Assembly: GCA_000432135.1 (NCBI GenBank)
Contig: HF990547.1
Span: 13,644-27,323 of the forward strand
Source of the DNA: Firmicutes bacterium CAG:124
GTDB lineage: Bacteria; Bacillota; Clostridia; Oscillospirales; Oscillospiraceae
Length of the DNA stretch: 13,680 bases
Reading direction: 5' to 3'
Shown here: positions 7,567-13,475 of the stretch, one piece after another
Position numbering within the stretch: the first letter of the stretch is position 1
Layout of the letters: each line of letters begins with the position of its first letter
The notes under the pieces: model-generated
Databases searched by the model: none
What the model was told of the DNA's origin: nothing
What the model saw: only the letters and a program-made list of their open reading frames with translations
Translations under genes and position numbers: made by a program

Positions 7567-9020
7567 ATCTGATGCTGCAGGGAACGATGTCGAACGCGGG
7601 GAAGAGCCTGCTCGCCGCGGCGCTCTGCCGCATTTTCCGGCAGGACGGTTATCGCGTGGCCCCGTTCAAGAGCCAGAACATGGCGCTGAACTCCTTCATC
7701 ACAGCCGAAGGCGGCGAGATGGGCCGGGCCCAGGTGGTGCAGGCAGAGGCGGCGGGGATCGCGCCGGATGTGCGGATGAACCCGATTTTGCTGAAGCCGA
7801 CGACGGACTCTGGCAGCCAGGTGATCGTGAACGGACAGGTCGTAGGCAACATGCGCGCGACGGAATATTACCGGCGGAAACGGGAATTTCTGCCTGCGGT
7901 GACGGCGGCATATGAGAGTCTTGCGGCGGAATATGACGTGATCGTCATCGAGGGCGCGGGCAGCCCGGCAGAGATCAACCTGAAACAGGACGATTTTGTG
8001 AACATGGGGCTGGCCAAGCTGGTCGATGCGCCGGTGCTGCTGATCGGGGACATCGACCGGGGCGGCGTGTTCGCGCAGCTCTACGGGACGATCGCGCTGC
8101 TGGAGCCGGACGAGCGTACGCGCGTCAAGGGGACAATCGTGAACAAGTTCCGCGGTGACCGGGCCATTCTGGAGCCGGGACTGCGGCAGCTCGAGGCGCT
8201 CTGCGGCGTGCCGGTGGCGGGTGTGGTGCCGTACACGACGGCGGACATCGACGATGAGGACAGCCTGACGGAGCGGTTTTCGCGCGACACGGCGCGGAAG
8301 CTGGTCGACATCGTGGTCATCCGGCTACCGAAGATCTCGAATTTCACCGATTTTTCGCCGTTTGAGCGATATGAAAATGTGTCGCTGCGGTATGTCGACC
8401 ATGTGGGCGCGCTCGGCACGCCGGATATGATCCTCCTGCCGGGGACGAAGAGCACGATCGCCGATCTCCGCTGGCTGCGTGAGCGGGGACTGGAAGCCGC
8501 GATCCTGAAGGAGGCGGCAGGCGGGACGCTGGTATTCGGCGTGTGCGGCGGATACCAGATGCTGGGCCGGTCCGTTTCGGACCCGGAGGGTGTCGAGGCC
8601 GCGGGGCTGACGGAACTGCGGGGCATGGGACTGCTCGAGATGGAGACCGTGTTCCACGGGGAGAAGGTGCAGCGGCAGACGGCGGGGATGTTTTCCGGTG
8701 TGGAAGGGATGCTCGCGGGGCTGAACGAACTGCGCTATGAAGGGTATGAGATCCACATGGGCCGCAGCGAGGCACAGATGCCCGCGCTGGCCGGGAACGG
8801 GAACGTCTACGGCAGCTATGTGCATGGGATATTTGACGCGCCGGGCATCGCGGATGAGATTCTGAAGGCGATCTGCGCGCGGCGCGGCGTGGCGTTTTCG
8901 GCGCTCGGGACCTTCGACCGGGCGGCATATCGGGAGCGGCAGTATGATCTGCTGGCGGACGCGGTGCGCGCGGGATTGGATATGGAATTCGTTTATCGGG
9001 TGTTGAGAAAAGAGATTTAG
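7557..9020 (+). CDS. cobQ: Cobyric acid synthase (glutamine-hydrolysing)
   Basis: CobQ/CbiP amidates four side-chain carboxylates (b, d, e, g) of adenosylcobyrinate a,c-diamide using glutamine and ATP, giving adenosylcobyric acid, the substrate of CbiB. The 487-residue protein has the two expected parts. An N-terminal dethiobiotin-synthetase-like ATP domain carries GTMSNAGKS at 9-17, PFKSQNMALNS and IVIEGAGSPAEINL. A C-terminal triad glutamine amidotransferase domain has the nucleophile C330 in FGVCGGYQMLG and H423 in GSYVHGIFD. Length is normal. GGGAGGA at 7544-7550 and a ten-base overlap with cobD set the start. It is the last gene of the operon in this window; no clear U-rich terminator directly follows, and repeat modules begin within about ten bases of the stop. 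Confidence 0.96.
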   Translation: MALNLMLQGTMSNAGKSLLAAALCRIFRQDGYRVAPFKSQNMALNSFITAEGGEMGRAQVVQAEAAGIAPDVRMNPILLKPTTDSGSQVIVNGQVVGNMRATEYYRRKREFLPAVTAAYESLAAEYDVIVIEGAGSPAEINLKQDDFVNMGLAKLVDAPVLLIGDIDRGGVFAQLYGTIALLEPDERTRVKGTIVNKFRGDRAILEPGLRQLEALCGVPVAGVVPYTTADIDDEDSLTERFSRDTARKLVDIVVIRLPKISNFTDFSPFERYENVSLRYVDHVGALGTPDMILLPGTKSTIADLRWLRERGLEAAILKEAAGGTLVFGVCGGYQMLGRSVSDPEGVEAAGLTELRGMGLLEMETVFHGEKVQRQTAGMFSGVEGMLAGLNELRYEGYEIHMGRSEAQMPALAGNGNVYGSYVHGIFDAPGIADEILKAICARRGVAFSALGTFDRAAYRERQYDLLADAVRAGLDMEFVYRVLRKEI

Positions 9021-9029
9021 TTTTTTCAA

Positions 9030-9300
9030 AAGCGGGCGACCAATGGTCACCCCTACGAATTCTATTTCAGCGCGGTGGCAAATCGAAAAATAACAATCCC
9101 TCCGTCACGGCTTCGCCGTGCCACCTCCCTTTACACAAGGGAGGCTATCCGCTGCGGCGGGGACGGGCCGATGAGTACCCGCGAGGGGTAGGCCGCATCT
9201 GTAACGCTCCTTCGTCGCGAACAGCTGCGCTCGGCATCGGCCCCTACAGGGTGCGGTGCAAAACTGTCAAACGGGCTGACAGAGGCGTCCGCCCCTACAG
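9030..9300. repeat. Mosaic of short intergenic repeat modules
   Basis: This stretch has no credible gene. It holds several dyads: GACCAATGGTC near 9038; a CACGGC-TTC-GCCGTG hairpin at 9106-9120; a CCTCCCTT/AAGGGAGG hairpin at 9124-9144; 9-base arms GGGCCGATG at 9165-9173 and CATCGGCCC at 9235-9243; and CTGTCA/TGACAG at 9264-9282. The string CCCCTACAG occurs at 9241-9249 and 9292-9300, with a near-copy CCCCTACGA at about 9050. Such modules resemble the REP-like intergenic repeats common in Clostridia. I cannot confirm copy number from one window. Confidence 0.7.
9106..9144. repeat. Double-hairpin REP-like unit
   Basis: Two perfect hairpins sit back to back: six-base arms CACGGC and GCCGTG with loop TTC (9106-9120), then eight-base arms CCTCCCTT and AAGGGAGG with loop TACAC (9124-9144). 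There is no U-run after either, so this looks more like a dispersed repeat unit than a terminator. Confidence 0.65.
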
Positions 9301-9326
9301 ACACAAGCGAAGTGCGGCGGAAGATC

Positions 9327-9356
9327 AGGCCCCTCTTGGGAGAGGGGCTTCGTTTT
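9327..9356 (+). terminator. Terminator-like hairpin upstream of the marR promoter
   Basis: AGGCCCCTC at 9327-9335 pairs with GAGGGGCTT at 9342-9350 (nine pairs, one of them G-U) around a six-base loop, followed by a short CGTTTT tract. It would insulate the marR promoter from read-through from the cobalamin operon. The T-tract is weak. Confidence 0.55.
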
Positions 9357-9368
9357 GCGAAAAGTGGC

Positions 9369-9397
9369 TTGACAATCGTCTGAAATCGGACTATAAT
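9369..9397 (+). promoter_or_regulatory. Consensus sigma-70 promoter of marR
   Basis: TTGACA at 9369-9374 and TATAAT at 9392-9397 match both consensus hexamers exactly with an ideal 17-base spacer. The predicted start of transcription is near 9404, about 34 bases before the marR ATG. The spacer contains one of two dyad repeats, so the promoter is probably repressible. Confidence 0.88.
9378..9391. promoter_or_regulatory. Putative MarR operator 1 (in the promoter spacer)
   Basis: GTCTGAAATCGGAC fills most of the spacer between the -35 and -10 boxes. It is an imperfect dyad (10 of 14 positions symmetric, GTC at one end and GAC at the other). The same 14 bases recur at 9409. Binding here would block RNA polymerase. 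That MarR is the binder is inferred from position and the usual autorepression of the family. Confidence 0.7.
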
Positions 9398-9408
9398 GCC
9401 TCTCGTTG

Positions 9409-9422
9409 GTCTGAAATCGGAC
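9409..9422. promoter_or_regulatory. Putative MarR operator 2 (leader)
   Basis: This is a second exact copy of GTCTGAAATCGGAC, 31 bases (about three helical turns) after the first and just upstream of the marR ribosome site. Two sites on one face of the helix suit cooperative binding by regulator dimers. Confidence 0.7.
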
Positions 9423-9437
9423 GATCGGAGGGCGCGT

Positions 9438-9887
9438 ATGGAACGGGATGCAAAGCGGATGCTGCTGGAATACAACAAGGAGACGAAGCGGCTCGACGAC
9501 CTCTATCGGTGCGCGGCGAAGCAGTGCGGCATTTCGGAGTGCGCGTTCTGGATCCTATACACGCTGCGGGCAGAGGAACGGCAGTTCACGCAGGCGGAGA
9601 TCTGCGAGTTTTTGATCGAGCCGAAGCAGACGGTCCACTCCGCGCTGAAAAAACTGGAGGCCGAGGGTTATCTCGCGCGGACGAGCAGCGCGGATCTGCG
9701 GAGCAAGCATGTGGCGCTGACCGAAAAGGGTGAACAGTTCGCCAGAACGTGGATCGATCGCGTGCCCGAGGCGGAGACCGCGGCGCTGGGTGCAATGCCG
9801 GAGGAGGAATGTGCGGCGTTTGTCCGGGGGCTGCATTTGTTCTGCCGGCTGCTGGAGGAAGGGTTCCGCGAGAACGGCGCAATTTAA
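9438..9887 (+). CDS. MarR-family transcriptional regulator
   Basis: The 149-residue protein is of typical MarR size. A helical N-terminal part precedes a winged helix-turn-helix at about residues 36-100: FWILYTLRAEERQFTQAEICEFL leads into the recognition region IEPKQTVHSALKKLEAEGYL (about 60-79). The wing follows with TSSADLRSKHVALTEKG; the DLRSK-type turn and LTEKG are MarR hallmarks. A C-terminal helix completes the dimerisation region. The start at 9438 has GGAGG at 9427-9431. An in-frame ATG at 9396 overlaps the -10 box and lies upstream of the predicted transcript start, so it is rejected. It is probably autoregulated through the two dyads in its promoter. The adjacent MATE pump, now broken, was presumably its partner in efflux control; the ligand is unknown. 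Confidence 0.9.
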   Translation: MERDAKRMLLEYNKETKRLDDLYRCAAKQCGISECAFWILYTLRAEERQFTQAEICEFLIEPKQTVHSALKKLEAEGYLARTSSADLRSKHVALTEKGEQFARTWIDRVPEAETAALGAMPEEECAAFVRGLHLFCRLLEEGFRENGAI

Positions 9888-9916
9888 GGGGTAGGGCGTA
9901 TCTGAAAAAGGAGGGA

Positions 9917-10230
9917 ATGCCGCGGAACGCGGCCAAAGATAGAGATGAAAAGACGCAAATTCAACTTTCTGACCATTTTACGTATCAAAAGCTGCTGCGC
10001 TTCGTGCTGCCGTCGATCTGATGATGGTCTTCACGTCGATCTACGGCGTGGTAGACGGCCTGTTCGTGTCGAACTTCGCCGGGAAGATGCCATTCGCGGC
10101 CATCAACCTCGTGATGCCGTTTATCATGGTGCTGGGCGGCATCGGCTTCATGATCGGCACGGGCGGCACGGCCCTCGTGTCCAAAGTCCTCGGCGAGGGC
10201 GAGCCGGAGAAGACAAAGCGGTATTTTACC
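9917..10230 (+). pseudogene. MATE-family efflux pump, frameshifted and truncated
   Basis: The N-terminal part of a MATE multidrug/Na+ antiporter can be read in two frames. From ATG 9917 the first 34 residues end in QKLLRFVLPSI, then TGA at 10019-10021. The MATE sequence continues at 10021 in another frame: MMVFTSIYGVVDGLFVSNF, then AINLVMPFIMVLGGIGFMIGTGGTALVSKVLGEGEPEK and KRYFT (key parts IYGVVDGLF, MIGTGGTALVSK). One missing base near 10018 explains the break, since families read PSIVMMVF here. Homology stops at about 10230, roughly 100 of about 450 residues; the rest is absent from the window. AAGGAGGG just upstream and the 29-base gap after marR indicate a former marR-MATE operon. It cannot make a pump. 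Confidence 0.85.
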
Positions 10231-10232
10231 AT

Positions 10233-10409
10233 ATGGCTTTAAAAGGAGAGATCTATCATCGGCCGGAGTACAAACCAAGCACCCCATCTCAAAACCAAAC
10301 CGGCGGCACGAACCACGGCTCGAACGGTCTGCGCGACGAGTACGACAACCCGGAAGATCTCTACGAGTATATCCGAACTTACGAAGTAAAGGAGGAAGAT
10401 GTCGTATGA
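10233..10409 (+). CDS. Small hypothetical protein at the element junction
   Basis: I do not recognise this 58-residue frame. It is polar: a low-complexity PSTPSQNQTGGTNHGSNG linker-like stretch followed by an acidic helix-prone end, RDEYDNPEDLYEYIRTYEVK. Its stop overlaps the ATG of the DnaC-like gene in an ATGA arrangement, so the 3' part is probably a genuine, translationally coupled end. No ribosome site precedes ATG 10233. AAAAGGAGAG at 10240-10249 stands before an in-frame ATC, not a start codon. The frame also stays open backwards into the MATE remnant. It may be the C-terminal tail of a larger replication protein (an initiator often precedes a DnaC-like loader in such elements) cut off at the deletion junction. 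Function is unknown. Confidence 0.5.
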   Translation: MALKGEIYHRPEYKPSTPSQNQTGGTNHGSNGLRDEYDNPEDLYEYIRTYEVKEEDVV

Positions 10410-11275
10410 TGCCAATTACAGAAGAAGTCCATGCGTTTTTGACGGCAAATGCAGCTGCGCAGATACAGCGAGATGATGAGTATCTAGATTCTGCTGATGG
10501 ATTGCTGCACTGCAAGACCTGTCACGGTTTGCGGCAAACGGTCATTCCTGCTCCCGGCGGGACAGGTTTTCTCCGACCACGCTGCCTGTGCCCCTGCCAG
10601 AGTGCTGCGGAAAAACAGCGCAAAGCGGCAGAAGAAAAACGGGAGCGTCTGGAACGCATTCAGCGTCGAAAAGCACATGGGTTACAGGATCGCCGCCTCT
10701 ACGATTGCACGTTTGCCAACGATAATGGAAAAACGCCAGGGCTGACTGCCAAAGCCAAGCGCTATGTGGAACATTGGGAGGATGCGGTCCGGAAAAATAT
10801 CGGGCTGCTCCTGTTTGGCGATGTGGGAACCGGAAAATCCTTTCTTGCCGGGTGCATTGCAAACGCGCTGCTGGAGCAGGACGTGCCGGTTCTGATGACA
10901 AATTTCCCGACGATTTTGAATCGTATGACGGGACTGTTCGGCTCTGATCGTGCTGACTTTCTTGCCGATCTGAATGCCTATGATCTTCTGATTCTGGATG
11001 ATCTTGGTGCAGAGCGAGGAACAGAGTATGCACTGGAACAAGTCTTCGCCGTGATCGATGCCAGATACCGAAGCCGCAAGCCATTGATCGTCACAACAAA
11101 TCTGACACTGGATGCACTCAAACACCCAGACGATCTTGCACACGCCCGCATCTATGACAGGATCTTGGAAATCTGCGCCCCGATTCTGTTCAGCGGCGAA
11201 AATCTGCGCGTGGAAAAAGCGAATGAAACGAAAACCGCCGCGAGAAATCTCCTGCTGCCGGACAATGCCGCCTGA
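10406..11275 (+). CDS. DnaC/IstB-like helicase loader ATPase of a mobile element
   Basis: This 289-residue AAA+ ATPase resembles phage and element DnaC-type loaders, which bring the replicative helicase to an origin. The N-terminal region has a zinc-finger-like cysteine set (C36, C39, C60, C62, C64) followed by a charged helix (residues 66-90). The ATPase core shows Walker A GDVGTGKS at 138-145, Walker B LLILDDLG at 194-201, sensor-1-like VTTN at 229-232 and an arginine-finger-like ARIYDR at 247-252. IstB of IS21 transposons is the alternative, but there is no IstA partner, and excisionase and integrase follow. A strong AAAGGAGG at 10387-10394 supports starting at 10406 or at the adjacent ATG at 10409. 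The iteron-like repeats begin 10 bases after the stop, which fits a replication module. Confidence 0.85.
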   Translation: MMPITEEVHAFLTANAAAQIQRDDEYLDSADGLLHCKTCHGLRQTVIPAPGGTGFLRPRCLCPCQSAAEKQRKAAEEKRERLERIQRRKAHGLQDRRLYDCTFANDNGKTPGLTAKAKRYVEHWEDAVRKNIGLLLFGDVGTGKSFLAGCIANALLEQDVPVLMTNFPTILNRMTGLFGSDRADFLADLNAYDLLILDDLGAERGTEYALEQVFAVIDARYRSRKPLIVTTNLTLDALKHPDDLAHARIYDRILEICAPILFSGENLRVEKANETKTAARNLLLPDNAA

Positions 11276-11285
11276 ATCGGTGCCG

Positions 11286-11358
11286 TAGCGACTATTGTAG
11301 CGACTACAAAAGGCAAAAAATCAAATTTCGAACTGGCATAGCGACTAATGTAGCGACT
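11286..11358. repeat. Iteron-like direct repeats (four TAGCGACT)
   Basis: TAGCGACT occurs at 11286, 11298, 11339 and 11351. Each pair repeats at 12-base spacing (units TAGCGACTATTG and TAGCGACTAATG) and the pairs are 53 bases apart. The second copy sits in a perfect 15-base dyad TTGTAGCGACTACAA at 11295-11309. The flanks are AT-rich. Placement right after a helicase-loader gene suggests an origin with initiator-binding iterons; arm sites for the integrase are an alternative. Confidence 0.7.
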
Positions 11359-11456
11359 GCGAAATCCGAAACGCAGAAATTTTGGATTTTATGGCTTGTA
11401 CAAAATGAAAAGCAAAAAATTCTTCTAAGCGGAATGAGAATCGGACTACACTTTTG

Positions 11457-11517
11457 GCTTTTCTTGCTGCGCAAGAAAAGCGCAAGCATCGCGTTTTGGT
11501 ACCAAAACGCAGCTTGC
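11457..11517. repeat. Cluster of large palindromes, candidate origin or oriT
   Basis: Two perfect inverted repeats lie side by side: 11-base arms GCTTTTCTTGC (11457-11467) and GCAAGAAAAGC (11471-11481) around TGC, then the 20-base palindrome GCGTTTTGGTACCAAAACGC at 11491-11510. Outer arms GCAAGC (11482-11487) and GCTTGC (11512-11517) bracket the second. Such clusters mark single-strand or double-strand origins and transfer origins. No relaxase gene is in the window to confirm this. Confidence 0.6.
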
Positions 11518-11590
11518 AGGGAAAACCCTGGCCCCAATGCCGCCTGCAGGTGGAGGACTAACGGTTGAACTATGGCACAAGTCGGAAACG

Positions 11591-11642
11591 CACATCGGCG
11601 CAGCCGTTTGCTCCGCGGCGTGGGGCGCGTTGTGCCGATGTG
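11591..11642. repeat. Long-loop inverted repeat in the non-coding segment
   Basis: CACATCGGC at 11591-11599 pairs with GCCGATGTG at 11634-11642, enclosing a GC-rich loop. It belongs to the gene-free segment 11276-11812. That segment also holds the iterons and palindromes upstream, and an AT-rich leader before the excisionase. Small frames across it, such as 11537-11785, look non-coding. Confidence 0.5.
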
Positions 11643-11812
11643 TGCGGTTTTGCAAGCCGACCGCGCATCCGTGCAGGTCTGCGCCACACAAACGCCGCGT
11701 CCGCCCGCCGTGGCGGCGTGAAGAAAACAGAACAATAAATTTTACTTGGGTAATTCTTTTCGGCCATTCAAAAAACAAATTTTGATCCCCAGAATGGGAG
11801 AAAGGACGTCAA

Positions 11813-12028
11813 ATGAACCAGAAACAATACCACTCGCTGGAAGAGTTACCGTTGATGATGAACATGACAGATGTTGCTGCCGCCCTTGGCATTTCCAGAG
11901 CCGGAGCTTACAAACTCGCGCACAGCGCAGACTTTCCGGCATTTCAGATCGGCAAACGGATTGTCGTTTCACGCGAGAAATTCCTCGATTGGCTGGATCG
12001 GCAGAGTGAGGAACAAAAATGCGCGTGA
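11813..12028 (+). CDS. xis: Excisionase-like helix-turn-helix protein
   Basis: A 71-residue MerR-like winged-helix DNA-binding protein (HTH_17/excisionase type). The helix-turn-helix spans about residues 19-37 (TDVAAALGISRAGAYKLAH), followed by a short wing with FPAFQIGKRIVVSREKFLDWL (landmarks FPAFQIGKR and SREKFLDWL), the standard layout of this family. It would bend DNA at the element ends and steer the integrase towards excision. GAAAGGA lies seven bases before the ATG. The integrase starts 76 bases downstream in the same direction, the usual xis-int pairing of Tn916-like and tRNA-targeting elements. No good promoter is obvious in the AT-rich leader. A purely regulatory role is possible. 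Confidence 0.85.
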   Translation: MNQKQYHSLEELPLMMNMTDVAAALGISRAGAYKLAHSADFPAFQIGKRIVVSREKFLDWLDRQSEEQKCA

Positions 12029-12104
12029 AAAAAGATTGGACTTGCTATTCGGCTGTGCTTGTGGTAATCGTGTGTGCTAACCAAAAACAAAGGAGGTAGA
12101 CACG

Positions 12105-13259
12105 ATGCCGAAACGACGAGCCAACGGCGAAGGGAATATTCGCAAACGCAAAGATGGTCGGTGGGAAGGTAGATATACGGCTGGTTATGACGCAAACGGA
12201 AAAGCAATCACAAAGAACGTACTCGGCAAGACGCAGGCAGAAGTCAAAGACAAGCTGCGTACTGCCATCGAGGACAGCAAAAAACTCGACCCAGTGAAAG
12301 CAGGGAGCTATACACTCGAACAGTGGCTGAAGCTGTGGTACTCCGTTTACGTCGAGCCGCAGGTGCGATATTCGACCAAAGAGTTTTACCATAACGCGAT
12401 TGATCACCACATCCTTCCAAAGCTTGGCAGTGTGAAGCTGGAAAAGCTGACGATGCTGCAGATCCAGCAGTTTTACAACGAGCTGCTCAAGAGCGGTCGT
12501 GTGCAGAAGAAAAACCAGCCGAAGCTGAAAGAACACGGTCTGAGTCCTCGCATGGTGCAATGCGTTCATGTGGTGCTGAATAAGGCGTTGGAGTATGCAG
12601 TGGAAGAAAAATTGGTCCTTGCAAACCCGGCGAAGAAATGCAAAATCCCGAAAAACACTCGCAAGGAAATGAACATCCTGCCGGAAGCGTTGATCGGGCC
12701 GTACCTGCGCGCAGCAAAAGAGCATGGGATCCTTGCGCCGATGTATCTGGAGTTGACCACGGGGTTACGGCGCGGGGAATTGCTGGCCTTGCGGTGGGAA
12801 GACTTGGACGTTCAGAGCTGCACGTTGTCCATCAACAAAAGCGTCGCGCGGCAGAATGGAAAGCTGGTCATCAGCACGCCAAAAACGCCAAATTCCATCC
12901 GAACAGTGTTGCTCCCAACAGATACAGTAAAGCTTCTTGTAGAGGAGCATGAAAAACACCCGGCGAATCCGTATTTGTTCCCATCTCCACGTACTGGGGA
13001 AACGTGGGACCCGGATGGCTTCCGCAGGCTACATGATCGGATCATCAAAGAAATCGGCGCGGAGCATATGCGTTTTCATGACATGCGGCACACATTCGCG
13101 ACGTTATCGCTGAAAAGCGGCGTGGATGTGCGAACACTTTCAGAAACGCTGGGTCACTTCAGCGCAGGATTCACGCTCAGCACTTACGTTCACTCGACAC
13201 CCGGTATGAAACAGAGCGCGGCGGACGCAATCGGAAACACCATCCGCAACGCGATCTGA
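12105..13259 (+). CDS. int: Site-specific tyrosine recombinase (integrase)
   Basis: A complete 384-residue phage/ICE-type integrase. Residues 1 to about 60 form the basic arm-binding domain (NGEGNIRKRKDGRWEGRYT is typical of Tn916-like enzymes). Residues about 65-170 form the SAM-like core-binding domain. The catalytic domain follows from about 190. The expected active-site set is present: R222 in TGLRRGE, K260 in STPKT, H325 and R328 in FHDMRHTFAT, H351 in LGHFS and the nucleophile Y361 in STYVHST. Nothing suggests inactivation. AGGAGG at 12091-12096 sits eight bases before the ATG. The gene points towards the tRNA end at the window edge, and a tRNA 3'-end duplicate lies 190 bases beyond its stop, which fits integration into a tRNA gene. 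It should be able to recombine DNA if its ends survive. Confidence 0.95.
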   Translation: MPKRRANGEGNIRKRKDGRWEGRYTAGYDANGKAITKNVLGKTQAEVKDKLRTAIEDSKKLDPVKAGSYTLEQWLKLWYSVYVEPQVRYSTKEFYHNAIDHHILPKLGSVKLEKLTMLQIQQFYNELLKSGRVQKKNQPKLKEHGLSPRMVQCVHVVLNKALEYAVEEKLVLANPAKKCKIPKNTRKEMNILPEALIGPYLRAAKEHGILAPMYLELTTGLRRGELLALRWEDLDVQSCTLSINKSVARQNGKLVISTPKTPNSIRTVLLPTDTVKLLVEEHEKHPANPYLFPSPRTGETWDPDGFRRLHDRIIKEIGAEHMRFHDMRHTFATLSLKSGVDVRTLSETLGHFSAGFTLSTYVHSTPGMKQSAADAIGNTIRNAI

Positions 13260-13271
13260 CCCCAAAACCAA

Positions 13272-13300
13272 AGCGGCGGCTGCAACTTGCAGCCGCCGCT
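13272..13300 (+). terminator. Strong hairpin after int
   Basis: Arms AGCGGCGGCTGCA (13272-13284) and TGCAGCCGCCGCT (13288-13300) pair perfectly over 13 bases around a three-base loop, 12 bases after the int stop. No T-run follows on the + strand, while the other strand has TTGGTTTTGG after it, so termination may be stronger for minus-strand transcripts. Confidence 0.7.
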
Positions 13301-13389
13301 AAAACGTTCAAAATATTCGTGAAAACAAAGAAACTTATGCTGTTTTGTCAAATAAATCTCAATAAATCCACCACGTTTTCGCGCCCGTT

Positions 13390-13411
13390 TGGGTCAAATC
13401 TGGGTCAGGTC
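13390..13411. repeat. 11-base tandem repeat, possible integrase arm sites
   Basis: TGGGTCAAATC and TGGGTCAGGTC lie directly in tandem (9 of 11 identical). They stand between int and the tRNA-like duplicate, where arm-type binding sites for the integrase N-terminal domain are expected. The role is inferred from position only. Confidence 0.5.
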
Positions 13412-13451
13412 GCATGACTAAAGAAATGCGGCTGATTTTCGAGAAAGGAAA

Positions 13452-13470
13452 GTGGAACGATAAGCGGGAT
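13452..13470. repeat. Partial duplicate of the tRNA 3' end (candidate att site)
   Basis: GTGGA (13452-13456) and GATAAGCGGGAT (13459-13470) match the tRNA end at 13652-13668 exactly, apart from two inserted bases (AC). This covers part of CCA, the discriminator, the acceptor strand and the 3' half of the T-arm. A copied tRNA 3' end beside an integrase is the classic mark of an attachment site. Confidence 0.65.
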
Positions 13471-13475
13471 ACTCC

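Larger units (their letters stand above)
10231..13470. mobile_element. Remnant of an integrative element (integrase, excisionase, helicase loader)
   Basis: GC content falls visibly (about half, against about two thirds in the cobalamin genes) at the point where MATE homology ends. Contents in order: a small polar ORF, a DnaC-like loader, an origin-like non-coding segment, an excisionase, a tyrosine recombinase, and a tRNA 3'-end duplicate at 13452-13470. No relaxase, coupling protein, capsid or clear replication initiator gene is present, so it is either a minimal mobilizable element or, more likely, a deletion derivative. The right boundary could be 13470 or the tRNA itself (13668); the left boundary is set only by the loss of MATE homology. 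Confidence 0.75.

Noticed and set aside
9396..9440. Upstream ATG at 9396 as the marR start
   Set aside because: It overlaps the -10 box of a consensus promoter and has no ribosome site; ATG 9438 has GGAGG at good spacing.
10211..10230. AAGCGGTAT at the MATE break as a left attachment site matching AAGCGGGAT of the tRNA
   Set aside because: Eight of nine bases match, but the string is ordinary MATE coding sequence (Lys-Arg-Tyr) and the flanks do not match; too weak to call.
11286..11358. Short regularly spaced repeats as a CRISPR array
   Set aside because: Repeat units are only 8-12 bases, with four-base and unequal spacers, and no cas gene is near; iteron-like repeats fit better.
11537..11785. 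82-residue + frame in the non-coding segment of the element
   Set aside because: Composition is rich in Cys, Arg and Trp, no ribosome site was seen, and it crosses inverted repeats; probably not translated.
12019..12099. 26-residue frame overlapping the end of xis, hydrophobic in the middle
   Set aside because: Very short, without its own ribosome site; its last codons are the ribosome site of int. It may at most be a leader, and nothing supports a function.
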